Assembly: GCF_949987535.1 (NCBI RefSeq)
Contig: NC_080074.1
Coordinates: forward strand, 26,991,268 to 27,055,267
DNA: 64,000 nucleotides
Direction: 5' to 3'
DNA from: Balaenoptera acutorostrata
Lineage: Eukaryota > Chordata > Mammalia > Artiodactyla > Balaenopteridae
Translations under genes and position numbers: made by a program
Notes under the pieces: generated by a model
Seen by the model: only the letters and a program-made list of their open reading frames with translations
What the model was told of the DNA's origin: nothing
Database searches by the model: none
Shown here: positions 54,101 through 62,940 of the stretch, piece after piece
Position numbering within the stretch: position 1 is the stretch's first letter
Layout: every line of letters begins with the position of its first letter

Positions 54101-56705
54101 GATGATCTAATCCAGTTAGGGTTGGGGATGAGGAAGGAGCCAGTGGGTGCTAGATCTTTTCCTACCTCGTAGTGGCCAATGGTATTCAGCTTGGTTATTC
54201 CATCTTCAAGAATCACAGAGGAGCTGTCAATATCCAGAAGTTCTTTGTGTCGTGTGCCCACCTGAAGCTCTGGGGGAGAAAAAAAAAGAAAGAGCATGTT
54301 GTTCTCTTTTAAAATGACAATGAGGAATGTAAAATGCTACCCTGTCACTTTTGCAATTATTATTTATATTGCTAACTAGCTAAAACAAATAAAGTGGTTT
54401 TGAAGATATATCAGCCAGACTGGTAGCCTGACTTCTGTTTTGTTTTGTGTTTAGGGCTCTGACGTGTAAGACCACTTCTCCCCAAAGCTTTTACTCTGAG
54501 GCTAAGCCTGGAAATAAAGCCACAGGAAGACAAAAAAAATAAGGCATCCTCAGAGAGACTAAGCTCTTCAGAAAATTCCAAAAGCAAACCTGTACGCCCA
54601 CACCTGTGTGTTCACAAGCAGGTGCTCTGGGAACTATCTTCTGTCGGTCCCCGTGTGCGGTGCGCTGGTGGGCTCGTATGCCAACGCCATGGGCTTCAAC
54701 TCCTTTACAGAGGTTGCCAACTTGTGCCCTAGGGTCAGAATGTGGCCCATGGATGTGGGTTTTTTTCTTTTTGTGAACCTGCACAATGTTTTATTTATTA
54801 TTATTCTAATGTCAATTCAGCACCAACATTTAAAGATTGGAAGACTGCATATAAAAATTAGGACCTGTGATTTCTCTTTTGAAAAACTGGATCATCTGGT
54901 AACACTGACCACACCGGCCTCCATGGCGATCATGGGCTGAAGCTAAGTAGCACTGCCCCCTTACATGGCGGGTGTCTTTCCCCAATTAAGTTGGGTCCCA
55001 CCATTTCCCATTATCCCAGGTGGGCTGACACCCCTTATTTATAATACTTCCTGCCCCTCTGGGCATTGGAGTTTGTGAGCCTCTGCTATAAGAGGTCTCA
55101 GCACAGCTGCTTCTCGTATTGGGTTTTAACACTATTTATGGCTGGTTTCTAAGGCTTTGCCTTAGTTTTCTGGGGCTAGCCGCGGAGGTAGTTTGGAAGA
55201 TCAGCAGACATGCAGAAGCCATTTGCCATCAGACTATAACGGGAAGCTTCTAGTGGGCTTGTCCTGCTCCCTGCCTCCGCTACATCGGAGGCCAGGAACA
55301 CCTGATGGGCACAAACCCTGGATGGTGTGAGGATGATACTACGGACCAGGCAGCAGCAGGACTGAGGCCACCGGGCCGTTTCCCCATAATCCTCAGCTCC
55401 AAGTGGCCACCTCCTTTGTAGTCAGAGCCATACTTCGAGACGTAGGAAGGAAGTTGATGGCCCTGGGTCACGTCATGGTTTCCTGGCCGGGGCTGCCCTT
55501 TGACCCTGCGTCGACCCAAATGAGCTCACATGGTCTTGAAGTGCCCAATAATCCAGCCAACAGAAGGAAGCAGAAGAGAGGTGGATGAGAGGTGCTTTAG
55601 TGGCTTTGCTTTCCTTGAAGCCTGGTCTTGGGGTTGCTACACATTTGCATGGTTTCACTCAAATGTGCCAGACCCCACCCCCAGGCTTCTCCCAATGGCC
55701 TTTCAGCAGAGAGTCTGACTTAGAGGCCCCGATGGGATGATTTTAATTGCCTGCTTAGTTGAGGCTACAACTGCACATGGAGGAGAGATGAACCTTGTTA
55801 CGCTGTCTGTCACTGTTGCGATTTTACTCTTTTTTCCTGTCCCATTATCTGCTATAAAATCCCACAATAGTCTCCTGGGAGGGCTGCGTGGAGCTCAACT
55901 TTAAAATGTTGATGAACATTTGAGTGAAGTGGAGCCCTGTTAGCTCGCTCACGCATATGCTCGCCTTTGCAGTATACCAATAGAGCCCGAAAATGAATTC
56001 CGAGCAGATGCCGTTTCATGTTGGGGGAGGATGGAGACTATACTTAATGCAGGATGTGATTAGCAGAGAGGAAGATGACCTTTCTAGCCTGCTGGAGTTC
56101 ACACCCAGAGTCTGAGCCACCCGCTAATGACACACTCAGTATCACAACACACAAATCAAATGCCAATGTGAAATACAACACACACAGAGGGCCTGAGGTT
56201 GACACCTTTTTGTACTTCTTGATGCAAGGTGAATTCATTTGGTCTCAGGGTTAGCAATCTCATGAATCTGATTTACAAACATAATATTGAAGAAAAAACA
56301 AAAAACAAAAAACAGCATCTTTGAAGGATCCTGCTTCCTAGGAAAAAGAGTCATGATACCTGTGGGAGAACAATGCAGTCTCCTGGCCTCTAGACATGCC
56401 CTCTGGGAACAACCCGGGCTAGTAAGCTTCACCAAACAGAGCTTACATGCTGGGGGCCAGGAGGGAGGGAAGGTGGAAGGGATGCTCGTCAGGGGACTGG
56501 GACAAAATAGCTCCCATATCGCCTTACCAAGACCAATTTCATTCAGCTGAAGTCCGTAAGGAGAGCCATTTTTGCTTAGGAATGCTTGGAAAATCTTTTC
56601 TTTGGCTTGACCTATGGTATCACAATCAAGAACATTGACTGAAATATTCCGACAGACATCTGCACTCTCATTTTCTGGGATTTTTTCAAAGGTGACGGTT
56701 AATGC
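33045..56705 (-). CDS. PLXNC1: PLXNC1 (plexin C1), C-terminal cytoplasmic 369 residues over ten exons (5' part outside window)
   Basis: Plexin C1 is a single-pass semaphorin receptor (ligand SEMA7A, also some viral semaphorins); its cytoplasmic part carries a split Ras/Rap-GAP domain with an inserted Rho-GTPase-binding domain. complement(join(33045..33149, 34323..34397, 34493..34633, 38410..38557, 40355..40518, 41663..41770, 41870..41901, 44339..44393, 54166..54269, 56528..56705)) totals 1110 nt, exactly 370 codons with TAA. In order: RBD region ([44 protein letters not shown]); linker ([34 protein letters not shown]); second GAP segment ([28 protein letters not shown]), with [22 protein letters not shown] holding the plexin GAP Arg in LPLRFW; C-terminus ending DEKKKCKWM. 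These fit plexins, and the C-terminus and non-A/B sequence indicate C1. Ten of ten junctions are GT-AG and in phase. Human plexin C1 is about 1568 residues, so about three quarters lies upstream. Confidence 0.96.
33150..34322 (-). other. PLXNC1: PLXNC1 last intron (1.17 kb)
   Basis: It holds a pyrimidine block of five-base CCCCT units (33537-33572). A 156-codon + strand frame (33377-33847) runs through that low-complexity block and is not a gene. Confidence 0.8.
33537..33572 (+). repeat. (CCCCT)n simple repeat
   Basis: About six head-to-tail CCCCT-type units with minor changes form a short polypyrimidine tract in a PLXNC1 intron. Confidence 0.85.
34323..34397 (-). CDS. PLXNC1: PLXNC1 exon (75 nt, 25 residues)
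   Basis: The acceptor is TTTCTTTAAG and the donor GAG|GTAAGA. It encodes [20 protein letters not shown] and KYFDE, phase 0 at both ends. This is the penultimate exon; plexins have similar AL.EIYKYI..Y.DE segments. Confidence 0.95.
34398..34492 (-). other. PLXNC1: 95-nt PLXNC1 intron
   Basis: GTATTG ... TTTCTTTAAG. It is very short for a mammalian intron and T-rich (T tract on -) near the acceptor. It has no in-frame stop in the frame coming from the upstream exon. Confidence 0.92.
34493..34633 (-). CDS. PLXNC1: PLXNC1 exon (141 nt, 47 residues)
   Basis: The acceptor is GTTTTTCAG and the donor AAG|GTATTG. It encodes [40 protein letters not shown] and FLTQESK. The L.YAKDIP.YK..V..YY..I motif is conserved in plexin C-termini. 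The exon is symmetric in phase. The following intron is only 95 nt. Confidence 0.96.
35309..36470 (+). mobile_element. LTR-like dispersed repeat, copy 2, longer form
   Basis: It starts TGTCAAAGAAAAATTAATAG, has GCCTCTCAGAAAGCTGTGAG, ATTGGGGAGGTCTGGTTAAT and TTAAATTTTTCTTGTCTTGG, ending near GCATCA. It shares both ends and the order of blocks with 18172-18640 but holds about 700 bp more in the middle. The TG...CA ends suggest an LTR; no retroviral coding sequence was seen. Confidence 0.5.
36650..37740 (-). mobile_element. L2 remnant, broken by a MIR
   Basis: The reversed L2 3' end (AATAAAGATTTATTTAGCCA, CTTACAGTCTATCAGGGAAG) is followed, beyond the MIR, by GAAGCCCAGTCAGGAAGGGC, TAAGCAGGAGCCTGACAAGA and GTTTGGATTTAGACTAGGAG. 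Confidence 0.6.
36790..36975 (+). mobile_element. MIR SINE
   Basis: It contains CAATTCCTCATCTATAAAAT, GAGGGTAATAGTAAGTACTT and CTTGTGAGGATTAATTGAAA, the sense MIR 3' half. Confidence 0.7.
38410..38557 (-). CDS. PLXNC1: PLXNC1 exon: GAP arginine motif (148 nt)
   Basis: The acceptor is CTTGGAACAG and the donor AAG|GTAAGG. The first C completes Ser, then [20 protein letters not shown] to SLTEQQLGK. The Arg in LPLRFW matches the second GAP arginine of the plexin family (by family knowledge). A-F-M-D-A-F follows as in other plexins. Confidence 0.96.
38558..40354 (-). other. PLXNC1: PLXNC1 intron (1.8 kb)
   Basis: It holds an L2 3' fragment at about 38930-39470; nothing else is recognised. Confidence 0.85.
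38930..39470 (+). mobile_element. L2 3' fragment, sense
   Basis: It contains CCTCTGTGGCTCTCCATCCC, ATGTCATCTCCTGAGGCCTC, TGACCACCCTATCCTGTCTC and ACACCTAACAGTACTTGGTA, typical of the L2 3' end. Confidence 0.75.
40355..40518 (-). CDS. PLXNC1: PLXNC1 exon: second GAP segment, first part (164 nt)
   Basis: The acceptor is CTGTCTTTCAG and the donor CAG|GTGGGA. It encodes 54 residues, [20 protein letters not shown] through [17 protein letters not shown] to VVHIWKTN, plus AG of a split Ser. The [12 protein letters not shown] motif is a hallmark of plexin GAP domains. Confidence 0.96.
40519..41662 (-). other. PLXNC1: PLXNC1 intron (1.1 kb)
   Basis: No repeat was recognised except a 17-nt A tract at about 41141. 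Confidence 0.85.
41663..41770 (-). CDS. PLXNC1: PLXNC1 exon (108 nt, 36 residues)
   Basis: The acceptor is TTCCCTTTAG and the donor AAG|GTAAAC. It encodes [20 protein letters not shown] then [16 protein letters not shown]. The basic [20 protein letters not shown] stretch is the plexin segment that leads into the second GAP half. The exon is symmetric (phase 0-0), so skipping would delete 36 residues without a frameshift. Confidence 0.95.
41771..41869 (-). other. PLXNC1: 99-nt PLXNC1 intron
   Basis: GTGAGT ... TTCCCTTTAG. Its length is divisible by three, and in the coding frame the only stop is the TAG of the acceptor itself, the last three bases. Confidence 0.92.
41870..41901 (-). CDS. PLXNC1: PLXNC1 micro-exon-sized exon (32 nt)
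   Basis: The acceptor is GGCGTTCAG and the donor TTG|GTGAGT. AT completes Asp, then [10 protein letters not shown]. At 32 nt it is too short for ORF-based detection; it is supported by phase agreement on both sides and by the known plexin C1 segment between FTSD and ILPDSEAF. Only a 99-nt intron separates it from the next exon. Confidence 0.93.
41902..44338 (-). other. PLXNC1: PLXNC1 intron (2.4 kb)
   Basis: It is mostly an L2 remnant (42190-43290). The 278-codon - strand frame at 42547-43383, the longest in the window, lies in it and is judged fortuitous. Confidence 0.85.
42190..43290 (-). mobile_element. L2 remnant (reverse)
   Basis: It contains GTGTGCCAGGGGCTACTAGG, ATGGAGCTCACATCCTAGCC, CCTGGGAGGTTCTCTGAGGA and AGGCCCTGCGGTGGGAGGGA, the reversed L2 3' part, with later purine-rich L2 blocks. 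Confidence 0.65.
44339..44393 (-). CDS. PLXNC1: PLXNC1 small exon (55 nt)
   Basis: The acceptor is CTTTCAG and the donor CAG|GTAACA. It encodes [18 protein letters not shown] plus G of a split Asp. The exon is separated from the upstream one by a 9.8 kb intron, but [13 protein letters not shown] reads straight through as plexin sequence. Confidence 0.94.
44490..44700 (-). mobile_element. L2 3' fragment
   Basis: It contains AAATATTTATTAAGAATTCC, TTTTGGGCACTGGAGGCTGG and CAAGACACTCCCTCTGCCCT, the reversed L2 3' end. Confidence 0.65.
44760..45280 (+). mobile_element. Old L1 or HAL1 3' fragment, sense
   Basis: It contains CACATCCAGGTATACACCTG, GAAATAACCATCAACAGTAG, GCATGAACCTCACAGTGATA and a TTCATCCAGTAGTACACTTA UTR-like end. 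Confidence 0.55.
45690..46090 (+). mobile_element. Old L1 3' end, sense
   Basis: It contains GCTACAACATGAATGGACCT, TAAGTGAAAGAAACCAGTCA and ATTGAATTGTACACTTTGAA, ending near AAATTATATCTCAACACAGC, a typical L1 3' UTR. The stretch 45360-45650 just before it resembles another L1 3' UTR in reverse. Confidence 0.75.
48140..48502 (+). mobile_element. CHR-2-type SINE with target-site duplication
   Basis: The element starts GGACTTCCCTGGGGGCACAC, has GGGTTCAATCCCTGGTCCGG and repeated 'CCACAACTACTGA' blocks, then a (TTAA)n A-rich tail. CAGAAGCTAC flanks it at 48130-48139 and 48503-48512. It is antisense to PLXNC1 and looks young. Confidence 0.94.
48947..49722. repeat. Imperfect long-range inverted repeat (arms about 90 nt, spacer about 590 nt)
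   Basis: Left arm 48947-49033 and right arm 49624-49722 are reverse complements. A 30-nt core is perfect (48964-48993 against 49676-49705, containing GAGGCAGATGAAAAAGG and its complement), and the inner ends pair over CTGAGCAAGGTTATCC and CTCTGGCCCT with a 2-nt gap. The middle of the right arm has about 14 extra nucleotides. I do not recognise the arms as a named repeat. Confidence 0.85.
49730..49885 (+). mobile_element. MIR SINE fragment
   Basis: It contains TTTCTTAGCCTCCCTGGGCC, TCAGAATGGGAATAATGACA and AGAACAGTGCCCAGTATACA. Confidence 0.7.
52060..52190 (+). mobile_element. MER5/MER20-like hAT fossil
   Basis: CACTGCTTCTCCAAATGTGG and TCCCTGGGGATTTTTATAAA resemble one end of these non-autonomous hAT elements. 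Only part is present. Confidence 0.4.
52690..53560 (+). mobile_element. L2 3' region, sense, split by a MIR
   Basis: CTTCCAATGGCTTTCCACTG and AAATCCAGACTCCTGAAGAA come before the MIR (about 52960-53185), and GCAGGAAGCCTTCTCGGATG, GCTCCGTGAGGTCAGAGACT and ATTCAACAAAGATTTGATAA after it. Confidence 0.7.
52960..53185 (+). mobile_element. MIR SINE inside L2
   Basis: A nearly complete MIR: GGTTAAGCCATGGACCCTAG, TGGGTCCCAATCTTGCCTCT, CCGAGCCTCAGTGTACCCAT and CAGCACCTGGCACAGCGTAG. Confidence 0.8.
54166..54269 (-). CDS. PLXNC1: PLXNC1 exon: end of Rho-binding domain (104 nt)
   Basis: The acceptor is TCTCCCCCAG and the donor GAG|GTAGGA. AG completes the split Glu; 34 residues follow, [20 protein letters not shown] and [14 protein letters not shown]. 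The D-x-D-S-S block followed by DG..KLNT.GHY is typical of plexins just after the RBD core. Confidence 0.95.
54270..56527 (-). other. PLXNC1: PLXNC1 intron (2.3 kb)
   Basis: No repeat was named with confidence; 54750-54960 looks like an old repeat (GGACCTGTGATTTCTCTTTT, AAAACTGGATCATCTGGTAA). No other exon was seen. Confidence 0.8.
56528..56705 (-). CDS. PLXNC1: PLXNC1 exon: start of Rho-binding domain (178 nt)
   Basis: On the - strand the acceptor is ATTCTTGCAG and the donor TTG|GTAAGG. It encodes 59 residues, [20 protein letters not shown] to GLQLNEIGL, plus G of a split Glu codon. The stretch [16 protein letters not shown] is the conserved plexin motif (LDCDTI.QAKEK). The exon starts in phase 0. 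It is the most upstream PLXNC1 exon that I can find here. Confidence 0.95.
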
Positions 56706-56947
56706 CTGCAAGAATACAAACAGGTTTCCAAATCTATTAGATAATTGCAATCTGAAAGGCATTCATAAAAGACACAAACCTTGGCGAGTCCTACTAATAC
56801 CTCTGACAGCACATTAGCAAACACCATATCGCATTATACCACTTTAATCTTTTTTCCATAATCCATTCTTTTCAGGGATAATGGAAAGGAAAACAGAAAG
56901 TTAAAACTCTCATTACAGAGCAAGCACTGAATAAATATATCTGAGAG

Positions 56948-56948
<1 letters not shown>

Positions 56949-56990
<42 letters not shown>
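56949..56990 (+). repeat. (AT)n microsatellite
   Basis: An almost pure 42-nt TA run with short TATA-rich flanks. Confidence 0.93.
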
Positions 56991-57000
<10 letters not shown>

Positions 57001-57769
57001 CACATATAAATATTCTAAAGACAGTGATTTCTAATTTCATCCTCAAAAAAGAAAATTGGAAAGCTCCCACAGTAGATGAGGGCAGACTGGTGACTATCTT
57101 TTTTTATTATCAGGACCACAGAGTCCTAGTAGCGAACTTCCAGGTGACAGGAAAGGTTATGAGGTCTCCGTATTGATCATGCCAAAGAGGTCACTTTATA
57201 ATATTCAGCATTAACTATGGTAACATGCCTCTCCCCCTCCACTTTCAGCTGCTTCAGCCAGGCAGTTTCTTGAGCTCTCATTAAAACACTGAGATCCCCA
57301 CCCTGTACTATTATTCTTGCATTAATTACATTTCAGTGCCATTACTTATGGTTTTGTCAGTTAACATTCTCCCAGTGCAGCAAAACCTCAGAATCAGTCT
57401 AACGGGAGAAGTAAGGCCTTGGTGAATGTGTGAAAACACAGAACTAGGGAATATTTCAAAAGCAATTTAAGAGCAATTTCAGGTTTACTTTGCCTAAGAA
57501 TAAACAGATCTAAAACAACAAAGTTACATACCCGGGATCCTTGGGGGAACTGATTCAGGGAAGTGCTGAGAGTATTTTGTAATTAGCACAACAGACAGTT
57601 TAGATTCTAAGCCGCCCTAGTAATCATGGAACCAGAGGGACCAGGGTGTGGTGTGAAATGCACGATTATTTCGTGTTTTTGAGCCTGGCTGCAGTGAGGG
57701 AATGTAAAATGATTCACTAATGGAAATGTTTAAAAAATGAAAACACAAATAATGTGGAAAATGGGGACC

Positions 57770-57910
57770 CTTAGGGTTAACTCAACTTTAAAATGGGTAT
57801 AAGAATAGTACCTGGCCTCTAGCGTTTCTATCGAGGTTAAATAAGATCATGCACGCCAAAGGCCTGGCACGGGGCAGGCTGCTGGGAAAGGCTCGACGAT
57901 GCTGATAATG
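57770..57910 (+). mobile_element. MIR SINE fragment
   Basis: It contains TTTAAAATGGGTATAAGAAT, GAGGTTAAATAAGATCATGC and AAAGGCCTGGCACGGGGCAG. Confidence 0.65.
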
Positions 57911-58084
57911 ATAACAGTAATAATAACAGGGATGTTATTATTTCACATAACTTATCACTATGATTACTGTTAGTATTAGTATGCCTTCATGTGGAAGCAG
58001 ACTCAGCCGGCCTTGAGCGGCTGGGACCCTGACTCCATGGTCAGTATCTCTATCAGAGTAAAGAGCAAGCTGCCCGGAAGGAGA

Positions 58085-58285
58085 TCGGGGCAGAGCACCT
58101 GCTTCAGGGTCAGACTCCTGGGTTCAATCCCAGCCCACCGCTAACCAGCTGGGTAATCTCTCTGTATCTCAGATTTCTCACCTGCAAAGTCAGAACGTTG
58201 TTGTTAACTGCCTCCCGGGGTTCCTGTGATGATGAACTGAATTAATCACGTCGCACCCAGAACAGTGTCTGACTCAGGAGATAGG
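58085..58285 (+). mobile_element. MIR SINE, nearly full length
   Basis: It contains GGGTCAGACTCCTGGGTTCA, ATCCCAGCCCACCGCTAACC, TGTATCTCAGATTTCTCACC and AACAGTGTCTGACTCAGGAG. The 5' part keeps the tRNA B-box-like GGGTTCAATCC. Confidence 0.8.
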
Positions 58286-58714
58286 ACTTAAGGACCCCAG
58301 ACACGGAGAAGAGGCTTCTGAAGCTCTGGGGAGGTGCTCAGAGGCACGACTTCTTTTTACTGCCTTTACATCTTGCCCCTCCAAACCTGTTTATAATTAT
58401 GCAAGCGTAAACCTTGGTGCAGTCCTCACCGAGTTTCAGATGAAACTCCGAATCAGTGGAGGCTGGAGTCTGAGGGTAAGTGGTGGTCTCGGTCTGGCCT
58501 GTGAGAGTTTCTTTTTTTCTGGGACAGAGAGTGGTTCCCTTGCCTGTTCTCAGAGCACACTGGTGCTCTGGGCCAGTGGCTCACTGGGCAGGGATGCAGG
58601 ACTCCTGACTGCTAGCAAACACTGACATACTGGGTGGGCGCGAAGCAGGGTGGGAGGTTGAGAACCACGGCAGAGAAGCCTCAGGCCAGAGCCCTCTCCT
58701 CACCTCCTTTTTTA

Positions 58715-58880
58715 GTCACATTTATTGGCACCCTGCCAAACACATTTCAAGACACGATTCTTTTAATCTTCCCAATATCCTGGGGAAGGAGGGTGTATTA
58801 TTATTATACCCATTTTCTGAGTGAGGAAACAGAGGCCTGTGCCTCTAGGGACACGGCTTGTAAATGGAGAGCCAGGGGTG
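58715..58880 (-). mobile_element. MIR SINE fragment
   Basis: It contains TATTATTATTATACCCATTT and TCTGAGTGAGGAAACAGAGG, the reversed MIR 3' half. Confidence 0.65.
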
Positions 58881-59919
58881 GCACCCTGAACCACTCAGCT
58901 TCAGGCCCTCCCACCCCCTGGGCCCTCCCTCCTCCCCTCTGTCCCACCTACAGCCCAGGAACCCTCTGGACCGCCAGGAACCTGTCTTAGATCAGACTAT
59001 AACCAAAGTCCTAAGCTGCATTCCCAGCACAAACGGGGTTCCTGGAGGGGCAAATGTCAGTCCTGCCCTGTACGGTCTGAGCAGACTTGCCCGTGTCTCC
59101 CTGTATTTCTCTACGAGTTGGTCTCGCCAGTAGCACTAGCGGTGGTTAAGCTATTTCACAGGGCTTCCAAAGATAAAGACGAATGAAAAGGCCCTTTTAA
59201 TCAGGGCTACAGCGATCCCAGCCTGTTTAATAGTTTTATAGGTATTTGCGAAATAACATTCTGTGACTACCTAAAGGGCACTATTGTCTTCAACAAAAAC
59301 ACCTGTTTATAGGCAATAAATGTTCTCCTTTAAAACATAACCAAAAGGGAAAAAAACCCTTAACTGGACATAAAATAATGTAAATCTGCCACTGCCTTCA
59401 CAGCTAGATGGGTGGAAAAAAGGTAAAATGGCATTTTATAGAGTCCACAGGGAATTCTGAGAGTAAATTCAGACACAAATTGATTTGTGTTCATTTTTTA
59501 TGCCGCTAACACTTAGCGCTCCAACAGCAGTTTCCGAATGTGTAAGAGTAGCGGGGGGATCTCAGAGCAGGCCCTGCCTCTTAACCTGAACCCCAGGCTT
59601 GAAAAGCTCACGCTGGGCCTCTGTTCCCCATCAAGGAAGATCCCCACAGAAGTGCCACCTCCCTTCAAAACCCACTTAACCAGAGTCCTTCCTGTGTGCT
59701 ACTCAGTGTTAGGGGCCGGGGTTAGGAGAGGCCGTAAGACACGGTCCTCGTTCTCAGATGATCCACAATATACTTGGGAACCGAAGCACCACCTCTGAAA
59801 CAATATTCAGCCACCAGACGCAACTCTTTCACTCTCAGTAAGTGTTCAGAGAATTTGAGCAGAGAGGACAGGAGCGTTGAGGGTCCTCAGCACGGGCACC
59901 AGGCCACCTGGATCATCCC

Positions 59920-60000
59920 CTTCTCCTGCTAGCTAGCTGTGGGAGCGTGGGCAAGTCCTCTAACTCTTCTGAGCCTCAAAATTCTCATTGTTCTTATCTC
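59920..60000 (+). mobile_element. MIR core fragment
   Basis: It contains TAGCTAGCTGTGGGAGCGTG, GGCAAGTCCTCTAACTCTTC and TGAGCCTCAAAATTCTCATT. Confidence 0.65.
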
Positions 60001-60039
60001 GAAGGAGTGACAGGATCACTAAATCATGACATGTAATAA

Positions 60040-60250
60040 TAGAAAATTAAGGAGTGCTTCCTGTGTGCCAAGCACCAGGACAAATGATGTGTATTAATAT
60101 AATAAATTCATCTCAGAAACAACCCTATGACATATAATAGAGTCTATTATTATTCCCATTTTACAGATGAGAAACTGAGGTACAGAGAGGTTAAGTACAT
60201 TGTACAAAATCACCCAGCAAGAAGAAGGTAGAAGCAGGCACTCAAGCTCC
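60040..60250 (-). mobile_element. MIR SINE
   Basis: It contains CTTCCTGTGTGCCAAGCACC, ATTCCCATTTTACAGATGAG and AAACTGAGGTACAGAGAGGT, the reversed MIR. Confidence 0.75.
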
Positions 60251-60459
60251 ATGTTTTTAAATATTTGCTGAGTCTCCCTTTCAAAACCTGAAAATGTTTT
60301 ATAAACTAAGCACAGTTCAAATCTATGGAATGGTGATTAATTTTCAAGACCCACAAAAGGCTAAAGTGTTCTAAAATGCACCCTGGTCTCTTCCCCCCAA
60401 ATCTGCCCCTCTGTTAAGAGGAACTGCTCTGGCTACGAAAGTGTCAGCAAAGCTGGGGT

Positions 60460-60840
60460 GACAGATATGGTTGATTGTACAATCAGCAGCCATCTCTCTT
60501 CCTTCTTTGCTAACAGAAGCTAGGTTTCAACAGCAGTGGGCCCAGCCTAGCCTAGGAAACATGATTGGTGGCAGCTCTCTTCTCCTCATTCACCAGGGAC
60601 TGGTCATGTAACCCAGTCCTGGCCAATGAAACATAAAGGGAAAGCATTTCTACAAAAGGGGAGAGCAGTGCTTAGAGCTGTGGCAGCTATTTTGTGACTA
60701 AGAGGAAGGGCCAAGAGGAGCAAGGAGATGGTGACCCAGAGCCCTGACAATGCTGAGTACATGGACCTACCTTAGGGCTGCTTACCTCCAGACTTCCCGC
60801 TCTAAGTGCAATTCCATGATCTTAGGATTTCACACACCAA
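60460..60840 (+). mobile_element. MLT1-like LTR fragment
   Basis: It contains GTCATGTAACCCAGTCCTGG, CCAATGAAACATAAAGGGAA, GAGCTGTGGCAGCTATTTTG and TGCTTACCTCCAGACTTCCC, as in MaLR LTRs. It has no coding part. Confidence 0.55.
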
Positions 60841-61474
60841 TAGTCATATTTTCTCGTACTTACATCTGCCTGCACCCAATCTGACAGAGCTCATTTTGTT
60901 GATGCTGAGGTAGATAAAGTCATTCACTGATACCCACCTACTTGGCATGTACTGTGTGCAGAGCACGGCAGGTGATATACAATAGAAGCTGGCACTGATC
61001 CTGCCTGGGAAGTATTTGAAGACTGATACAACAACTGTGGGATATACACAACAAATTCTAATACCAGGAAGAAAACAGTAGCTATAGATGGAGTGCTTTA
61101 GAGGTTCAGAGAGCTATTACCTCTAACTTTCAAAGGGAGAGAAATCAAGGAAGGCTGCATGGAGGAAGGGCTATTTGAACTGGGTCTGGAAAGGAGCTAC
61201 ATGTACAACAGTATAGGAGGAGGCCTCTGGACCATGGAGATACTTGGCTTCAACTCTTATTAGACTGATGTGCAGCAAGCTTCAATCTCTTACTCAGGCT
61301 ATGAGGTTAGGAAGTCTAGATAAAGAATCCCATTTCCTTTGGGGAGAATAGAGGGTAGAGGACTTGAAGAACCATGCTTGCCTTTCCAAAACCACCACCT
61401 TCCATGTCAGGGAGAAGCCCTGTACTATTTACAGAAACAAAAGCTGAAGAAGATAATACAGTTTGAGGTTTCTA

Positions 61475-61690
61475 ATAATAATAGCCAACACTTCCTGAAC
61501 GCTCACCATGTGCTGGGTGTGCTTTGCTAATTCATTTAATCCTCACAACTGCTCTCTGAAGTGGGCACTATTATTAGTGTCATTTAACAGATGAAGAAAC
61601 TGAGACACAGAGGTTCAGAAATGTGTCCGAGATCGCAGAGCTGCTGAGGGTCATAACTAGGATACGTCCATACCCTTAACTGCAGAGCCA
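61475..61690 (-). mobile_element. MIR SINE
   Basis: It contains TAATAATAATAGCCAACACT, CATTTAATCCTCACAACTGC and AGATGAAGAAACTGAGACAC. Confidence 0.8.
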
Positions 61691-61904
61691 AAGGCCAGTC
61701 GAGGTGATAAACTTCCGAAGGGCAGTCCCAATCTGCCTGAGGTCCTCAATAAACGCTATCCAAGCAGACAGGTTGGACACAGCAGAGGAGGCTCCACCTC
61801 CTTACCTTGGCTGGCATGGGACCCCATTGAACCCACTCAATCTGGAGCACCCTGTGGCTTGGGCCCCACTGACAGGCATTTTTACGGAGCTCACGTTCAC
61901 CCAG

Positions 61905-62275
61905 AATAAAGACGACCTTTCCCAGCCTCTGCTGCAGCTCGGTATGGCCATGTGATTAAGTTTAGGTCAATGAAATTAAGCAGATGTGTTATGTGGCAGC
62001 CCCTGGGAAACTTCCTTAAAAGACAACTGGTGACCATCTGTCAACTTTTCTATAGCTCAGCATATGTCCTGCTGGCTGGAATGTGGAAGGAGGCAGGCAG
62101 GGAGCAAACACCTTAGATCGTGAGGTGACCTCCGGACAGCAAGAGAGGAGCTGGGGTCTGTGAGGACATCCCAGCAGAGGCGCCCACCAGTGCTGGGCTG
62201 CCCACCTCAGAACTTCATGTGGGAGAGAGAGAAACTCCTCTGTTGCTTAAGCCACAGGTATCTTGGGTCTCAAGG
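61905..62275 (+). mobile_element. MLT1-like LTR fragment
   Basis: It contains CTTTCCCAGCCTCTGCTGCA, GCTCGGTATGGCCATGTGAT, GAACTTCATGTGGGAGAGAG and CTCTGTTGCTTAAGCCACAG. Confidence 0.6.
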
Positions 62276-62729
62276 AACAAGGGATTCAGGAACAATGCCT
62301 TCTCTATTATCAAGAAGGGTTCTTAGAAGGGCAAGGCTATCTTGAAGGCACAGGGACCAAACCCAGAGAAAGGACCAGACTGGAAGGACCTGGTCCTTTG
62401 CAGCAGGTCACAATCCAGCCCTTTTAGGTGTGCAGGATTGCAGTCCAAGTTAGCTGGGCAGGTGTGTCATTGTGGTCTCCTGTTCACATCTGTCCAGTGG
62501 GATATTGTCTGATATAGGTTGTAAAAGCCCACATATAGGGGTTATGGGTAACATTTTCAATAGTAACATAAGCTTTTAATGACAATGGATGCAGCTAATC
62601 AACTGCCCTGCATCACCCATCATCAAAAAATAACCAACCAAATAACCAACCAATGGTGAGGGGACAGTTTCTGCTTCAACCATACTGTTGATAAGAAAAA
62701 CAGCTCAGACGAGAAAAGCTATTATAAAT

Positions 62730-62940
62730 AAATAATGAGTACCTACTCTGTGGCATGATGGCTAGACATCTTACAGATAGTATTTCCTGACCTCATAAAA
62801 AATGTACAAGGTTAGGGTTTATTTAAAATAATCCACCTGTTTAAAGATGAGGAAACAGGTTTAGAGAGGTTGAGTGACTTGCCCAAGGTCACACAGCCAG
62901 TTTGTAACGCGGCTGAGCCTGGATTCACACCCAAGACGGT
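62730..62940 (-). mobile_element. MIR SINE
   Basis: It contains AATGAGTACCTACTCTGTGG, TTAAAGATGAGGAAACAGGT, GAGTGACTTGCCCAAGGTCA and CACAGCCAGTTTGTAACGCG. Confidence 0.8.

Larger units (their letters stand above)
44394..54165 (-). other. PLXNC1: 9.8-kb PLXNC1 intron
   Basis: It holds L2 (44490-44700), old L1 pieces (44760-45280, 45690-46090), a CHR-2 SINE (48140-48502), the long-range inverted repeat (48947-49722), MIR and L2 fragments. Positions 46.9-48.1 kb and 50.0-51.9 kb show no repeat that I recognise. Confidence 0.85.
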